From DATJGR01 sp041739525 (GTDB taxonomy: Bacteria > Pseudomonadota > Gammaproteobacteria > Pseudomonadales > Azotimanducaceae): a stretch of 64,000 nt of DNA. Each line of letters starts with the position of its first letter. Within the stretch, counting starts at the first letter, position 1. This document shows, piece by piece, positions 1 through 9,186 of this stretch. The position numbers and the translations under genes were made by a program. The notes beneath the pieces were generated by a model. The model saw only the letters and a list, made by a program, of their open reading frames with translations, did no database searches and was not told where the DNA came from. The DNA lies in NCBI GenBank assembly GCA_041739525.1, contig JBGSNQ010000006.1, positions 1-64,000 on the forward strand, in the 5' to 3' direction.

Positions 1-189
1 CGAAATTCATCAAGGCCCGCCGCGCATCGCGCGGCTCAGGCCGGATATAAGACTGCATCCGTCTTCTCTACCGAACGAGCGCGTCACTTGCACAACCGGG
101 CGGCGTCCATATAAGCGCCCATGGACGGCTAGAGCGTGTCCAGCGCACCGAATACCCGCCGCTCGCCCCCTGTCGAAGCCGTTGGTGCC

Positions 190-1767
190 CTAAGAAGGAC
201 TAGAGGACGCAGCGATCCCCAGCTTCGAATGGCGGTACCCGTAGAAGAGATAGATCAACACGCCGACCAGTGCGTAGCTGCCGAGGATGCCGAGTGCGAT
301 CGGATCGTGTTCGACGGGACCGGGGTTGCCGATCATCGCGCCGAGCAGGTCGTAGCCCAAGGCTTTGCTGAAGATGTCGAGCAGAATCGGACCCATCATC
401 AGCACCACGCAGAAGAAGATGCCGAGGATAGGGGTGTAGGGATAGAACGGTACCTGGAACGGCCGCTTCATCGTCGGATTGTTGCGGCGCAGGTAGATGA
501 CGCTGCCGCAGACGATCGCGAAGGCTAGTGCGGTGCCGAGGCTCACGAGGTCGCCGAGCACGCCGAGCGGCAGCAGTGAAGCGGCCACCGCGATGATCAC
601 GCCGAGTACCACCGTGCCGGTGGCCGGGGTGTGGAAACGCGGATTCACGTGGCCGAACACGCGCCAGATCAGTCCATCTTTCGCCATCTGATAGAAGACG
701 CGCGTTTGGGCGTAACACAGCACGAGCATCACGGACGAGAGTCCTGTGAACGCGCCGATCTTGATGACCAGCGAGAACAGATTCAGTGTGCCGGTGTCGC
801 CGCCCGACCACGGAATCAGCGCCCACGTCGGATTCATGCGGTCCACCGCGACGGCGATCGGGTCGGGCACGCCGAGGTTGCCGAACGGCACCACGCCGGT
901 CATCACCATCGACACGAGCATGTAGATCAGCGTGCAGAAGCCGAGCGAGCCGAGGATGCCGATCGGAATGTCTTTCTGCGGATTGTGAGACTCACCGGCC
1001 GCCGTTGAGACCGCCTCGAAGCCGACGTAGGCGAAGAAGATGATCGAAGCGGCGCGCAGTACGCCCTGCCAACCGTAGCGGAAGCCACCTTCGTTGTCCG
1101 GCACGAACGGCGACCAGTTGTCGGGATTCAGATACGTCACGCCGATCAGGATGAACGCGATGAGTACCGTGACCTTGATGGCGACGATCACGTTGTTGAC
1201 CTGCGCCGATTCGCGCACACCGAGCACCAGCAGGCTCGTCACTCCGAGAATGCCGAGTGCGCCAATGAGGTTGAATCCGTCGGTACTCTGCAGAACGCCG
1301 TTCTGGTATTGCCAGGTGGATCTCGATAACCCTTCGGGCACAACGATGCCGAAGTCGTGCAACAGGCTGACGACGTAGCCGGTCCAACCGGCCGCGACCG
1401 TCGATGCGGCCACGCCGTATTCGAGCAGCAGCAACCAGCCCATCACCCACGCGAACACTTCGCCGAGCGTGACGTACGCGTACGAGTACGCGGAACCGGA
1501 CACCGGCATGGTGGAAGCGAGTTCGGCGTAACACAGCCCCGCAAAGGTGCATGCGAGGCCGGCGATGATGAACGACAACACCACGGCCGGCCCCGCGAAG
1601 TTCGCGGCCGCGTTGCCGGTCATCACGAAGATACCCGCGCCGATGATGGCGCCGATGCCGAGGCTGATCAGGTTGAAGGGTCCGAGCGTGCGCTTCAGAT
1701 CGGAGTCGGTGAACTCCTGTTGAATCTGTGCGACGGATTTTTTTGCTAACAGTCGGCCTCGGGCCAC
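190..1767 (-). CDS. APC-superfamily amino acid permease, cationic amino acid transporter type
   Basis: Inner-membrane secondary transporter predicted to import amino acids, probably cationic ones. The 525-residue protein has a short cytosolic N-terminus, then the APC signature G-x-I-I-G-A-G-I-F at about residues 39-47 and about 12-14 hydrophobic segments, within the usual size of the CAT/YfnA branch. It starts with GTG: AAGGAGAA lies about 7 bases upstream and no in-frame ATG fits better. It follows the nuo operon on the same strand with a 143-base gap that holds a small stem-loop, so it probably has its own transcript or depends on readthrough. Substrate specificity cannot be read from the sequence. 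Confidence 0.85.
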   Translation of the reverse strand: MARGRLLAKKSVAQIQQEFTDSDLKRTLGPFNLISLGIGAIIGAGIFVMTGNAAANFAGPAVVLSFIIAGLACTFAGLCYAELASTMPVSGSAYSYAYVTLGEVFAWVMGWLLLLEYGVAASTVAAGWTGYVVSLLHDFGIVVPEGLSRSTWQYQNGVLQSTDGFNLIGALGILGVTSLLVLGVRESAQVNNVIVAIKVTVLIAFILIGVTYLNPDNWSPFVPDNEGGFRYGWQGVLRAASIIFFAYVGFEAVSTAAGESHNPQKDIPIGILGSLGFCTLIYMLVSMVMTGVVPFGNLGVPDPIAVAVDRMNPTWALIPWSGGDTGTLNLFSLVIKIGAFTGLSSVMLVLCYAQTRVFYQMAKDGLIWRVFGHVNPRFHTPATGTVVLGVIIAVAASLLPLGVLGDLVSLGTALAFAIVCGSVIYLRRNNPTMKRPFQVPFYPYTPILGIFFCVVLMMGPILLDIFSKALGYDLLGAMIGNPGPVEHDPIALGILGSYALVGVLIYLFYGYRHSKLGIAASSSPS

Positions 1768-1802
1768 GTCGATGTTCTCCTTAGCAGTATGTTGCCGAAG
1801 AA

Positions 1803-1818
1803 CTCCGCTATCGCGGAG
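1803..1818 (-). terminator. stem-loop between nuoN and the permease, possible weak terminator
   Basis: Perfect 6-bp arms CTCCGC and GCGGAG around a TATC loop. Read on the minus strand it lies about 90 bases after the nuoN stop and is followed by TTCTT, a poor T-tract. It could end the nuo transcript partially or sit in the permease leader. Confidence 0.3.
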
Positions 1819-1856
1819 CTCGTGAACGGTAGCACGACCACGCTCGGGGGCGTGAT

Positions 1857-1868
1857 TGTGACGTCACA
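1857..1868. promoter_or_regulatory. 12-bp perfect palindrome TGTGACGTCACA
   Basis: Self-complementary sequence in the nuoN-permease gap. The half-sites TGTGA and TCACA look like CRP/FNR half-sites, but only 2 bases separate them instead of 6, so a CRP site is unlikely. It could be an operator for the permease gene. Confidence 0.3.
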
Positions 1869-1910
1869 TTTGATCGGCAGCTCGCGCGGTAACACGCGCG
1901 TGTGAGGGCG

Positions 1911-3362
1911 TCAGGGGAACGCGAGATACCGACCGAATTCGAACAACGGTTGCGGATACACGCCGAGCCAAACCGTGGCGAGCGTTGCGAGCAGCAACAT
2001 GGCCGCGCTCGCTTTGTAGACCCACGTCATCGCGACGGCGATGCGTTCCGAGCCCGGGTCGACATTCGTGATGACGGCGTTGATGACGCGCAGGTAGTAG
2101 TAGATGCCGATGGCGCTTGCGACGACGACGCCACCGACGAGCCACCATTGCGCGGCCTGCACACCGACGCCGATGACGGCGAGTTTGCCGATGAAGCCGG
2201 CCGTCAGCGGAATACCCGCCAGCGACAGCAGCATCACGATGAGGATTGCGGCGAGATACGGCCGATGCCATAAGAGCGCGCGGTATTCGTCGATGTCTTC
2301 GCGATCGTGTCGGCTCATCGGGCTCGACACCAGCGTCATCACACCGAACACGCCGAGTGAAGTAACGAGATACGACACGAGGAACACACCGGCCGCGCGC
2401 ACGGCCCCGACGCCGGGTAGTGCGAGCACCACTGCGAGGTAGCCGAAGTTCGCAATCGACGAGTACGCGAGCAGGCGCTTGAGGTTCGTCTGACGCAGCG
2501 CCAGCACGGAGCCTCCGAGCATCGATGCGAGCGCGAGTGCGACGATTGCAGAGACGATGAGTGGCGATGCGCTGCTGACACCCGCGTGTAAGAGACGCAG
2601 CGCAATGATGAATGCGCCGACCTTCACGACGGTTGCGAGATAGGCCGTAATCGGCATCGGCGCGGCTTCGTAAACGTCCGGCGTCCATTGGTGGAACGGC
2701 ACGAACGACAGCTTGAACGCGAGCCCCGCCAGCAGCATCGCCGCGCCGACGGTGACGAGCGGGGAACCCAGACCTGCGCCCGCAATGGCAGCGGAGAGCG
2801 ACGCGATGTCGAGCGCGCCGGTCTCGGCATAGATCAGCGCGAGTCCAAACAGCAGCGTGGCCGACGAGCCGGCCGAGAGAATCAGGTACTTGATGCCGCC
2901 TTCGATCGAACGCGGCCGGTCGATGGCATAGGCGACGGCAGCGACCATCGGCAGACTCAACAGCTCGAGCCCGAGCAGCAGCGTTGCGGCGTGGCTCGCG
3001 CATGCGAGCGTCAGTGCACCGAGCGTGCCGACGCCCAGCAACAGGTACATTTCTTCGCGATGACCGCGGTAACCGTTGAAGTAGGCGGGACACAGCGTCA
3101 ACACACCGAGCGTGGTAACGAGGATCAGCGCCATCGCGAACTGCGCGGTGCTGTCGACCAGAATCAGGTTCGTTACGGCAACCGAATGCGCTTCGGTTGC
3201 GTTCCAACCCGGCACGAGGGCGAGCAATGCGACGAGTGTGCCGACGATCGCGACGCCGCCGGTCAACCTGTGACTGCGCCGTACAGCGATGACGAACATC
3301 GAAACGACGATCGTCGCGGTCGTCACGAGCAGCGGCAACAGCGCCATCATCTGTTCGTTCAC
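1911..3362 (-). CDS. nuoN: NADH-quinone oxidoreductase subunit N (NuoN)
   Basis: Antiporter-like membrane subunit of respiratory complex I, one of three Mrp-type subunits (with NuoL and NuoM) that pump protons in the membrane arm. The 483 residues match the family length (E. coli about 485) and carry about 14 hydrophobic helices with the proton-antiporter core. An Ala/Gly-rich segment with LAFKLSFVPFHQWTPDVYEA (about residues 215-235) holds the conserved Lys and the broken-helix motif. It starts with GTG overlapping the nuoM stop in a GTGA junction, so translation is coupled. It is the last gene of the nuo operon. Confidence 0.97.
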   Translation of the reverse strand: MNEQMMALLPLLVTTATIVVSMFVIAVRRSHRLTGGVAIVGTLVALLALVPGWNATEAHSVAVTNLILVDSTAQFAMALILVTTLGVLTLCPAYFNGYRGHREEMYLLLGVGTLGALTLACASHAATLLLGLELLSLPMVAAVAYAIDRPRSIEGGIKYLILSAGSSATLLFGLALIYAETGALDIASLSAAIAGAGLGSPLVTVGAAMLLAGLAFKLSFVPFHQWTPDVYEAAPMPITAYLATVVKVGAFIIALRLLHAGVSSASPLIVSAIVALALASMLGGSVLALRQTNLKRLLAYSSIANFGYLAVVLALPGVGAVRAAGVFLVSYLVTSLGVFGVMTLVSSPMSRHDREDIDEYRALLWHRPYLAAILIVMLLSLAGIPLTAGFIGKLAVIGVGVQAAQWWLVGGVVVASAIGIYYYLRVINAVITNVDPGSERIAVAMTWVYKASAAMLLLATLATVWLGVYPQPLFEFGRYLAFP

Positions 3363-4924
3363 GGCGCGACTCCCGTTGCGGCAGACGCAGCCGCCTGTAG
3401 CGAGTACATCGCGTCGAATGCCTGTACCGGCGCACGTACCGCGTCGATCACGGGTTGTGGATAAAGGCCGAGGCCCACCAGCAGCACGATCAGCGCAAAC
3501 ATCATCGCCAGTTCACGCTTCGTCAGATCGACGAATGCGAGTGCGGCGTTGGCAACAGCGCCGTGCATCGGCCCCTGCAGTGCACGTTGCACCATGATCA
3601 ATGCGTACACGACGGCGAATATCAGGCCGCTCGATGCGACCACGGACACCCACGGCGCCACCACGAACGTTCCCGTGAGAATCAGGAACTCGCCGACGAA
3701 GTTGCCGAGACCCGGTAATCCGAGCGACGCGAGTGCGAAGAACAGCAGGAACGGCGGCAGATAGGGCAGGCGCGTCCACAGGCCGCCCATCTCGCGTAGG
3801 TCGCGCGTCTGCAGACGTTCGTGAATTTCACCACACAGGATGAACAACGCACCAGCCGACAGCCCGTGCGCGATCATCTGTATCACCACGCCGATCAACG
3901 CCGCTTCGGTGCCGGCGTAGATACCGATGATGACGAAACCCATATGGCTGATGCTGGTGTAGGCGACGAGGCGCTTGATGTCGGTCTGCGAGAACGCGAT
4001 CACCGCGCCGTAAGCCACACCGGCAACGCCCAGCCACATCGCGATGGGCGCGATTTCGAGCGAAGCGTGCGGGAACAGCGGGATACCGAAGCGGAGCAAC
4101 CCGTAAGCAGCGGTCTTCAGCAGGATGCCGGCGAGATCCACCGAACCGCCAACGGGCGCGTTGGTGTGCGCATCAGGCAGCCAGCCGTGCAGCGGCACGA
4201 GCGGCATCTTCACCGCGAACGCCAGGAAGAAGCCGAGCATCAGCAGCCACTCGACCGACGCGGACATCGGCGTATTGAGCAGGTCGTGGTAATCGAACGT
4301 GACGATGCCGGTCGCGTCGTAGTGCACATAGGCGAGGGCGAGGATCGACACCAGCATCAACAACCCCGATGCCTGCGTGTAGACGAAGAACTTGGTTGCC
4401 GCATACGAGCGGGTTTTGCCGTTGGGCGCATCGCTGCCCCACAGCGCGATCAGCAGATACATCGGCACCAGCATCACTTCCCACAGGAAGAAGAACAGCA
4501 GCAGGTCGAGCGCCAGGAACACGCCGACTACGCCGCCGAGGTTCCACAGCAGATTGAGGTGGAAGAAGCCGGCGTCGCGATCGATGTCGCGCCACGACGC
4601 GAGCACGGCCATGACACCGAGCAGGTTGGTCAGCACGATCATCAGCATCGACAGCCCGTCGAGACCGAGGTGAAAGCTGGCACCCAGCGCCGGAATCCAC
4701 TCGGCGCGGTATTCGATCGTCCAGTTCGGCGCGCCGGACGCGGACGAGAAGCCCGCACCGGTGAACGAGAAGTCCTTCGTCGCCCACACCCACAGCGATA
4801 CACCGAGCGCGATCAGCATGCTGACGAGTGCGATCCAGCGCGGCGCGGCCGGCGCAAGGCGATCGCTGCGCCAGCTCAGCAGTCCGCCGATCAGCGGAAT
4901 CAGAATCAGCCAGACCAGTGTCAT
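3359..4924 (-). CDS. nuoM: NADH-quinone oxidoreductase subunit M (NuoM)
   Basis: Second antiporter-like proton-pumping subunit of complex I. It has 521 residues (E. coli 509) and about 14 membrane helices. The family signatures FAVKMPLVPLHGWLPDAH and the GLPGLGNFVGEF loop are present; the first carries the functionally important Lys of the central hydrophilic axis. The ATG start lies 25 bases after the nuoL stop and the stop overlaps the nuoN GTG. Nothing is missing or truncated. Confidence 0.97.
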   Translation of the reverse strand: MTLVWLILIPLIGGLLSWRSDRLAPAAPRWIALVSMLIALGVSLWVWATKDFSFTGAGFSSASGAPNWTIEYRAEWIPALGASFHLGLDGLSMLMIVLTNLLGVMAVLASWRDIDRDAGFFHLNLLWNLGGVVGVFLALDLLLFFFLWEVMLVPMYLLIALWGSDAPNGKTRSYAATKFFVYTQASGLLMLVSILALAYVHYDATGIVTFDYHDLLNTPMSASVEWLLMLGFFLAFAVKMPLVPLHGWLPDAHTNAPVGGSVDLAGILLKTAAYGLLRFGIPLFPHASLEIAPIAMWLGVAGVAYGAVIAFSQTDIKRLVAYTSISHMGFVIIGIYAGTEAALIGVVIQMIAHGLSAGALFILCGEIHERLQTRDLREMGGLWTRLPYLPPFLLFFALASLGLPGLGNFVGEFLILTGTFVVAPWVSVVASSGLIFAVVYALIMVQRALQGPMHGAVANAALAFVDLTKRELAMMFALIVLLVGLGLYPQPVIDAVRAPVQAFDAMYSLQAAASAATGVAP

Positions 4925-4949
4925 ATCGAACGACTCATGTAAACGCAGC

Positions 4950-6797
<1,848 letters not shown>

Positions 6798-6804
6798 CTG
6801 CGCG

Positions 6805-7113
6805 TCATCCTTTCATCGTCGTAGCCGCGTCGACGTCGAGCGTGCGGAAGCGGCGGTAGAGTTGAATCACCAGGGCGAGACCTACGCAGGCTTCGGCGGC
6901 TTGCAGCGTCAGCACCAGAACGAACATCACCTGGCCGTCGGGTTCGGCCCAGCGCGCACCGGCCACCACGAACGCGAGCGCGGTCGCGTTCATCATGATT
7001 TCGGCGGACATCAGCATGAACAGCACGTTGCGCCGCATGACGAGACCGGCCATGCCGAGCGCGAACAGCGCGGCAGCGAGCAGTAAACCGTGTTCCATCG
7101 GAATCGGGCTCAT
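6805..7113 (-). CDS. nuoK: NADH-quinone oxidoreductase subunit K (NuoK)
   Basis: Small three-helix membrane subunit of complex I that packs between NuoJ and NuoN. It has 102 residues, the typical size, with conserved acidic residues in the second and third helices (MLMSAEIMMNA and LQAAEACVGLAL), which form part of the E-channel for proton transfer. The ATG lies 3 bases after the nuoJ stop. Confidence 0.96.
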   Translation of the reverse strand: MSPIPMEHGLLLAAALFALGMAGLVMRRNVLFMLMSAEIMMNATALAFVVAGARWAEPDGQVMFVLVLTLQAAEACVGLALVIQLYRRFRTLDVDAATTMKG

Positions 7114-7116
7114 CGC

Positions 7117-7617
7117 TCAAACGTCCTCGTGCCGGCCGAGGTGGTAAGCCGCGACGAGTCCGCCGAGCAACAGCATCGATGCGAGTTCGACTGCGAGCAG
7201 ATAGGGCCCGAACAGCGCGATGCCGACGGCTTTCGGGCCGACCACGGTGAGACCTGCTGCCGTCAGACCGTCGTGCGGCCACAACATCACCACGAGTTCG
7301 GCGAGCAGAATCGCGGCCAATAGGACCGGGCCGATCCACATGCCGCCGCGCAGCCACTGCCGTTCCTGTTCCACCGTGCGGTGGCCGAGGTTCAGCATCA
7401 TCACCACGAATACGAAGAGCACCATGATGGCGCCGGCGTAGATGATCACCTCGAGCACGCCGGCGAACGGTGCGCCGAGCGTGAAGAACACCACCGCGAT
7501 CGCGAGCAGCGACACGACCAGGTACAACAACGCGTGCACCGGATTGGTATTGGTGATCACCATCGTCGTCGCGAACAGCGCGACGAATGATGCGACATAG
7601 AAGCCGATATCGATCAT
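7117..7617 (-). CDS. nuoJ: NADH-quinone oxidoreductase subunit J (NuoJ)
   Basis: Membrane subunit of complex I (166 residues, E. coli 184) with five hydrophobic helices. It contains the conserved EVIIYAGAIMVLFVFVVMML stretch, whose pi-bulge helix takes part in coupling quinone reduction to proton pumping. The reading frame stays open upstream through nuoI, but the start MIDIGF at 7617 is chosen because its ATG overlaps the nuoI stop in an ATGA junction and matches the family N-terminus. Cytoplasmic-membrane complex; operon partner of nuoI and nuoK. Confidence 0.96.
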   Translation of the reverse strand: MIDIGFYVASFVALFATTMVITNTNPVHALLYLVVSLLAIAVVFFTLGAPFAGVLEVIIYAGAIMVLFVFVVMMLNLGHRTVEQERQWLRGGMWIGPVLLAAILLAELVVMLWPHDGLTAAGLTVVGPKAVGIALFGPYLLAVELASMLLLGGLVAAYHLGRHEDV

Positions 7618-8162
7618 GGCAGCAGACTCTTGTAGTCGACCGGGGGTTCTTCGTTCAGCGCTTCGCCCTTGGCTTTGCCGGTGATCGACATGCCCGCGAC
7701 GCGGTAGAAGTTGTAGTCCGGATATTTGCCCGGCCCCGATATGAGCAGGTGTTCCTTTTCGTAGACGAGGTTCTGCCGGTTGTACTCGCCCATCTCGAAA
7801 TCCGGCGTCAGCTGGATCGCGGTGGTGGGGCATGCTTCTTCGCATAGGCCGCAGAAGATGCAGCGCGAGAAGTTGATGCGGAAGAACTCCGGATACCAGC
7901 GGCCGTCTTCGGGACGCTCGGCCTTCTGCAGCGAGATACAACCGACCGGACACGCGACCGCGCACAAGTTGCACGCAACGCAGCGTTCGTCGCCGTCGGG
8001 ATCGCGCGTCAGCACGATGCGGCCGCGATAACGCGGCGGCACCGGTACCGGTACTTCGGGATACATCTGCACGTCGCGCGGCCGGAACGTATGCATGAAC
8101 ACCATGCCGATCGACCGGAACTGTGACCAGATGCCGCGCAGCACTGACAGGAGGGCATTCAT
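7614..8162 (-). CDS. nuoI: NADH-quinone oxidoreductase subunit I (NuoI)
   Basis: Iron-sulfur subunit that carries clusters N6a and N6b from the peripheral arm to N2 in NuoB. Two complete 4Fe-4S motifs CxxCxxCxxxCP are seen, at Cys61/64/67/71 and Cys101/104/107/111. The length of 182 residues matches the family. An N-terminal amphipathic stretch (residues 1-30) fits membrane association. ATG start 4 bases after the nuoH stop; the stop overlaps the nuoJ start. Confidence 0.97.
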   Translation of the reverse strand: MNALLSVLRGIWSQFRSIGMVFMHTFRPRDVQMYPEVPVPVPPRYRGRIVLTRDPDGDERCVACNLCAVACPVGCISLQKAERPEDGRWYPEFFRINFSRCIFCGLCEEACPTTAIQLTPDFEMGEYNRQNLVYEKEHLLISGPGKYPDYNFYRVAGMSITGKAKGEALNEEPPVDYKSLLP

Positions 8163-8166
8163 TCGA

Positions 8167-9183
8167 TCAGGCTCCGGGAGTGCGCCACAACACGAATGCC
8201 GCGGTCGCCAACAGGTTGATGAGGGCGAGCGGCAAACAGACTTTCCACGCCGCCGCCATCATCTGGTCGTAGCGCGGCCGCGGCAGCGACGCGCGCAACA
8301 GAATGAAGCCGGCCATGAATACGCAGGCTTTCATCGCGAACCAGATGAAGGGGATCTCGCCGAGGAACGGTATCCATTTGTCGATGTGAAACGGTGGCTG
8401 CCAGCCGCCAAAGAACAGCGTGACGGTCAGCGACGAGATCAAGACGATGCCCACGTATTCGGCGACGAGAAACATGCCGAATTTCATGCCGGAATATTCG
8501 GTGTGATAACCGGCGGCAAGTTCGGCTTCGGCTTCCGGTAGATCGAATGGCGTGCGGTGGATGACGGCGATGCCGGCGAGCACCCACACGCAGAAGCCGA
8601 AGAACTGCGGCACGATGAACCAGACGTCGCGCTGCGCCACAACGATGTCGTTGAGGTCGAAGCTGCCCGTGATCATCACGATGCCCATCAGCGACAGACC
8701 CATGAACACTTCGTACGAGATCATCTGCGCGGTCGAGCGCAGGCCGCCGAGCAGCGCGTATTTGCTGTTCGACGACCAGCCGCCGAGCATCACCGCGTAA
8801 ACGGCGAGCCCTGCGATTGCAAAGAAGAACAGCACGCCATCCTGCGACGATGCCACCACCCAGGTCGGCGTGAACGGCACGAGCACGAACGCGAGCAGCA
8901 TCAGGCCGATCGCGAGCGCCGGTGCGAGCAGAAACGTGCCTTTGTCGACGAACGGCGGAATCCAGTCTTCCTTGAAGAAGATCTTCACCATGTCCGCGGG
9001 CACCTGCAGCAGGCCGAACCAGCCGACCCTGTTCGGGCCATAGCGGTCTTGCCACAGTGCGAGCAGGCGTCGTTCGGCCCAGATCATCTGTGCACCCGCG
9101 ACGATCGCGCCGACGAGAATCACGAGGGCCTTGAACATGCCCCAGAAGATTGCGCCGAGTTCGGATGTGATCCAGTCGAACAC
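8167..9183 (-). CDS. nuoH: NADH-quinone oxidoreductase subunit H (NuoH)
   Basis: Membrane subunit that forms most of the quinone-binding chamber with NuoB and NuoCD. It has 338 residues (E. coli 325), eight or so helices and the conserved signatures YGPNRVGWFGLLQ (about residues 48-60) and the acidic loop RTPFDLPEAEAELAAGYHTE. Start is GTG, 3 bases after the nuoG stop, with AAAGGAG 8 bases upstream inside nuoG. No in-frame ATG gives the family N-terminus. Confidence 0.97.
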   Translation of the reverse strand: MFDWITSELGAIFWGMFKALVILVGAIVAGAQMIWAERRLLALWQDRYGPNRVGWFGLLQVPADMVKIFFKEDWIPPFVDKGTFLLAPALAIGLMLLAFVLVPFTPTWVVASSQDGVLFFFAIAGLAVYAVMLGGWSSNSKYALLGGLRSTAQMISYEVFMGLSLMGIVMITGSFDLNDIVVAQRDVWFIVPQFFGFCVWVLAGIAVIHRTPFDLPEAEAELAAGYHTEYSGMKFGMFLVAEYVGIVLISSLTVTLFFGGWQPPFHIDKWIPFLGEIPFIWFAMKACVFMAGFILLRASLPRPRYDQMMAAAWKVCLPLALINLLATAAFVLWRTPGA

Positions 9184-9186
9184 CGG

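Noticed and set aside
1857..1868. CRP/FNR site at TGTGACGTCACA
   Set aside because: The half-sites are 2 bases apart instead of 6, so only a generic palindrome is claimed.
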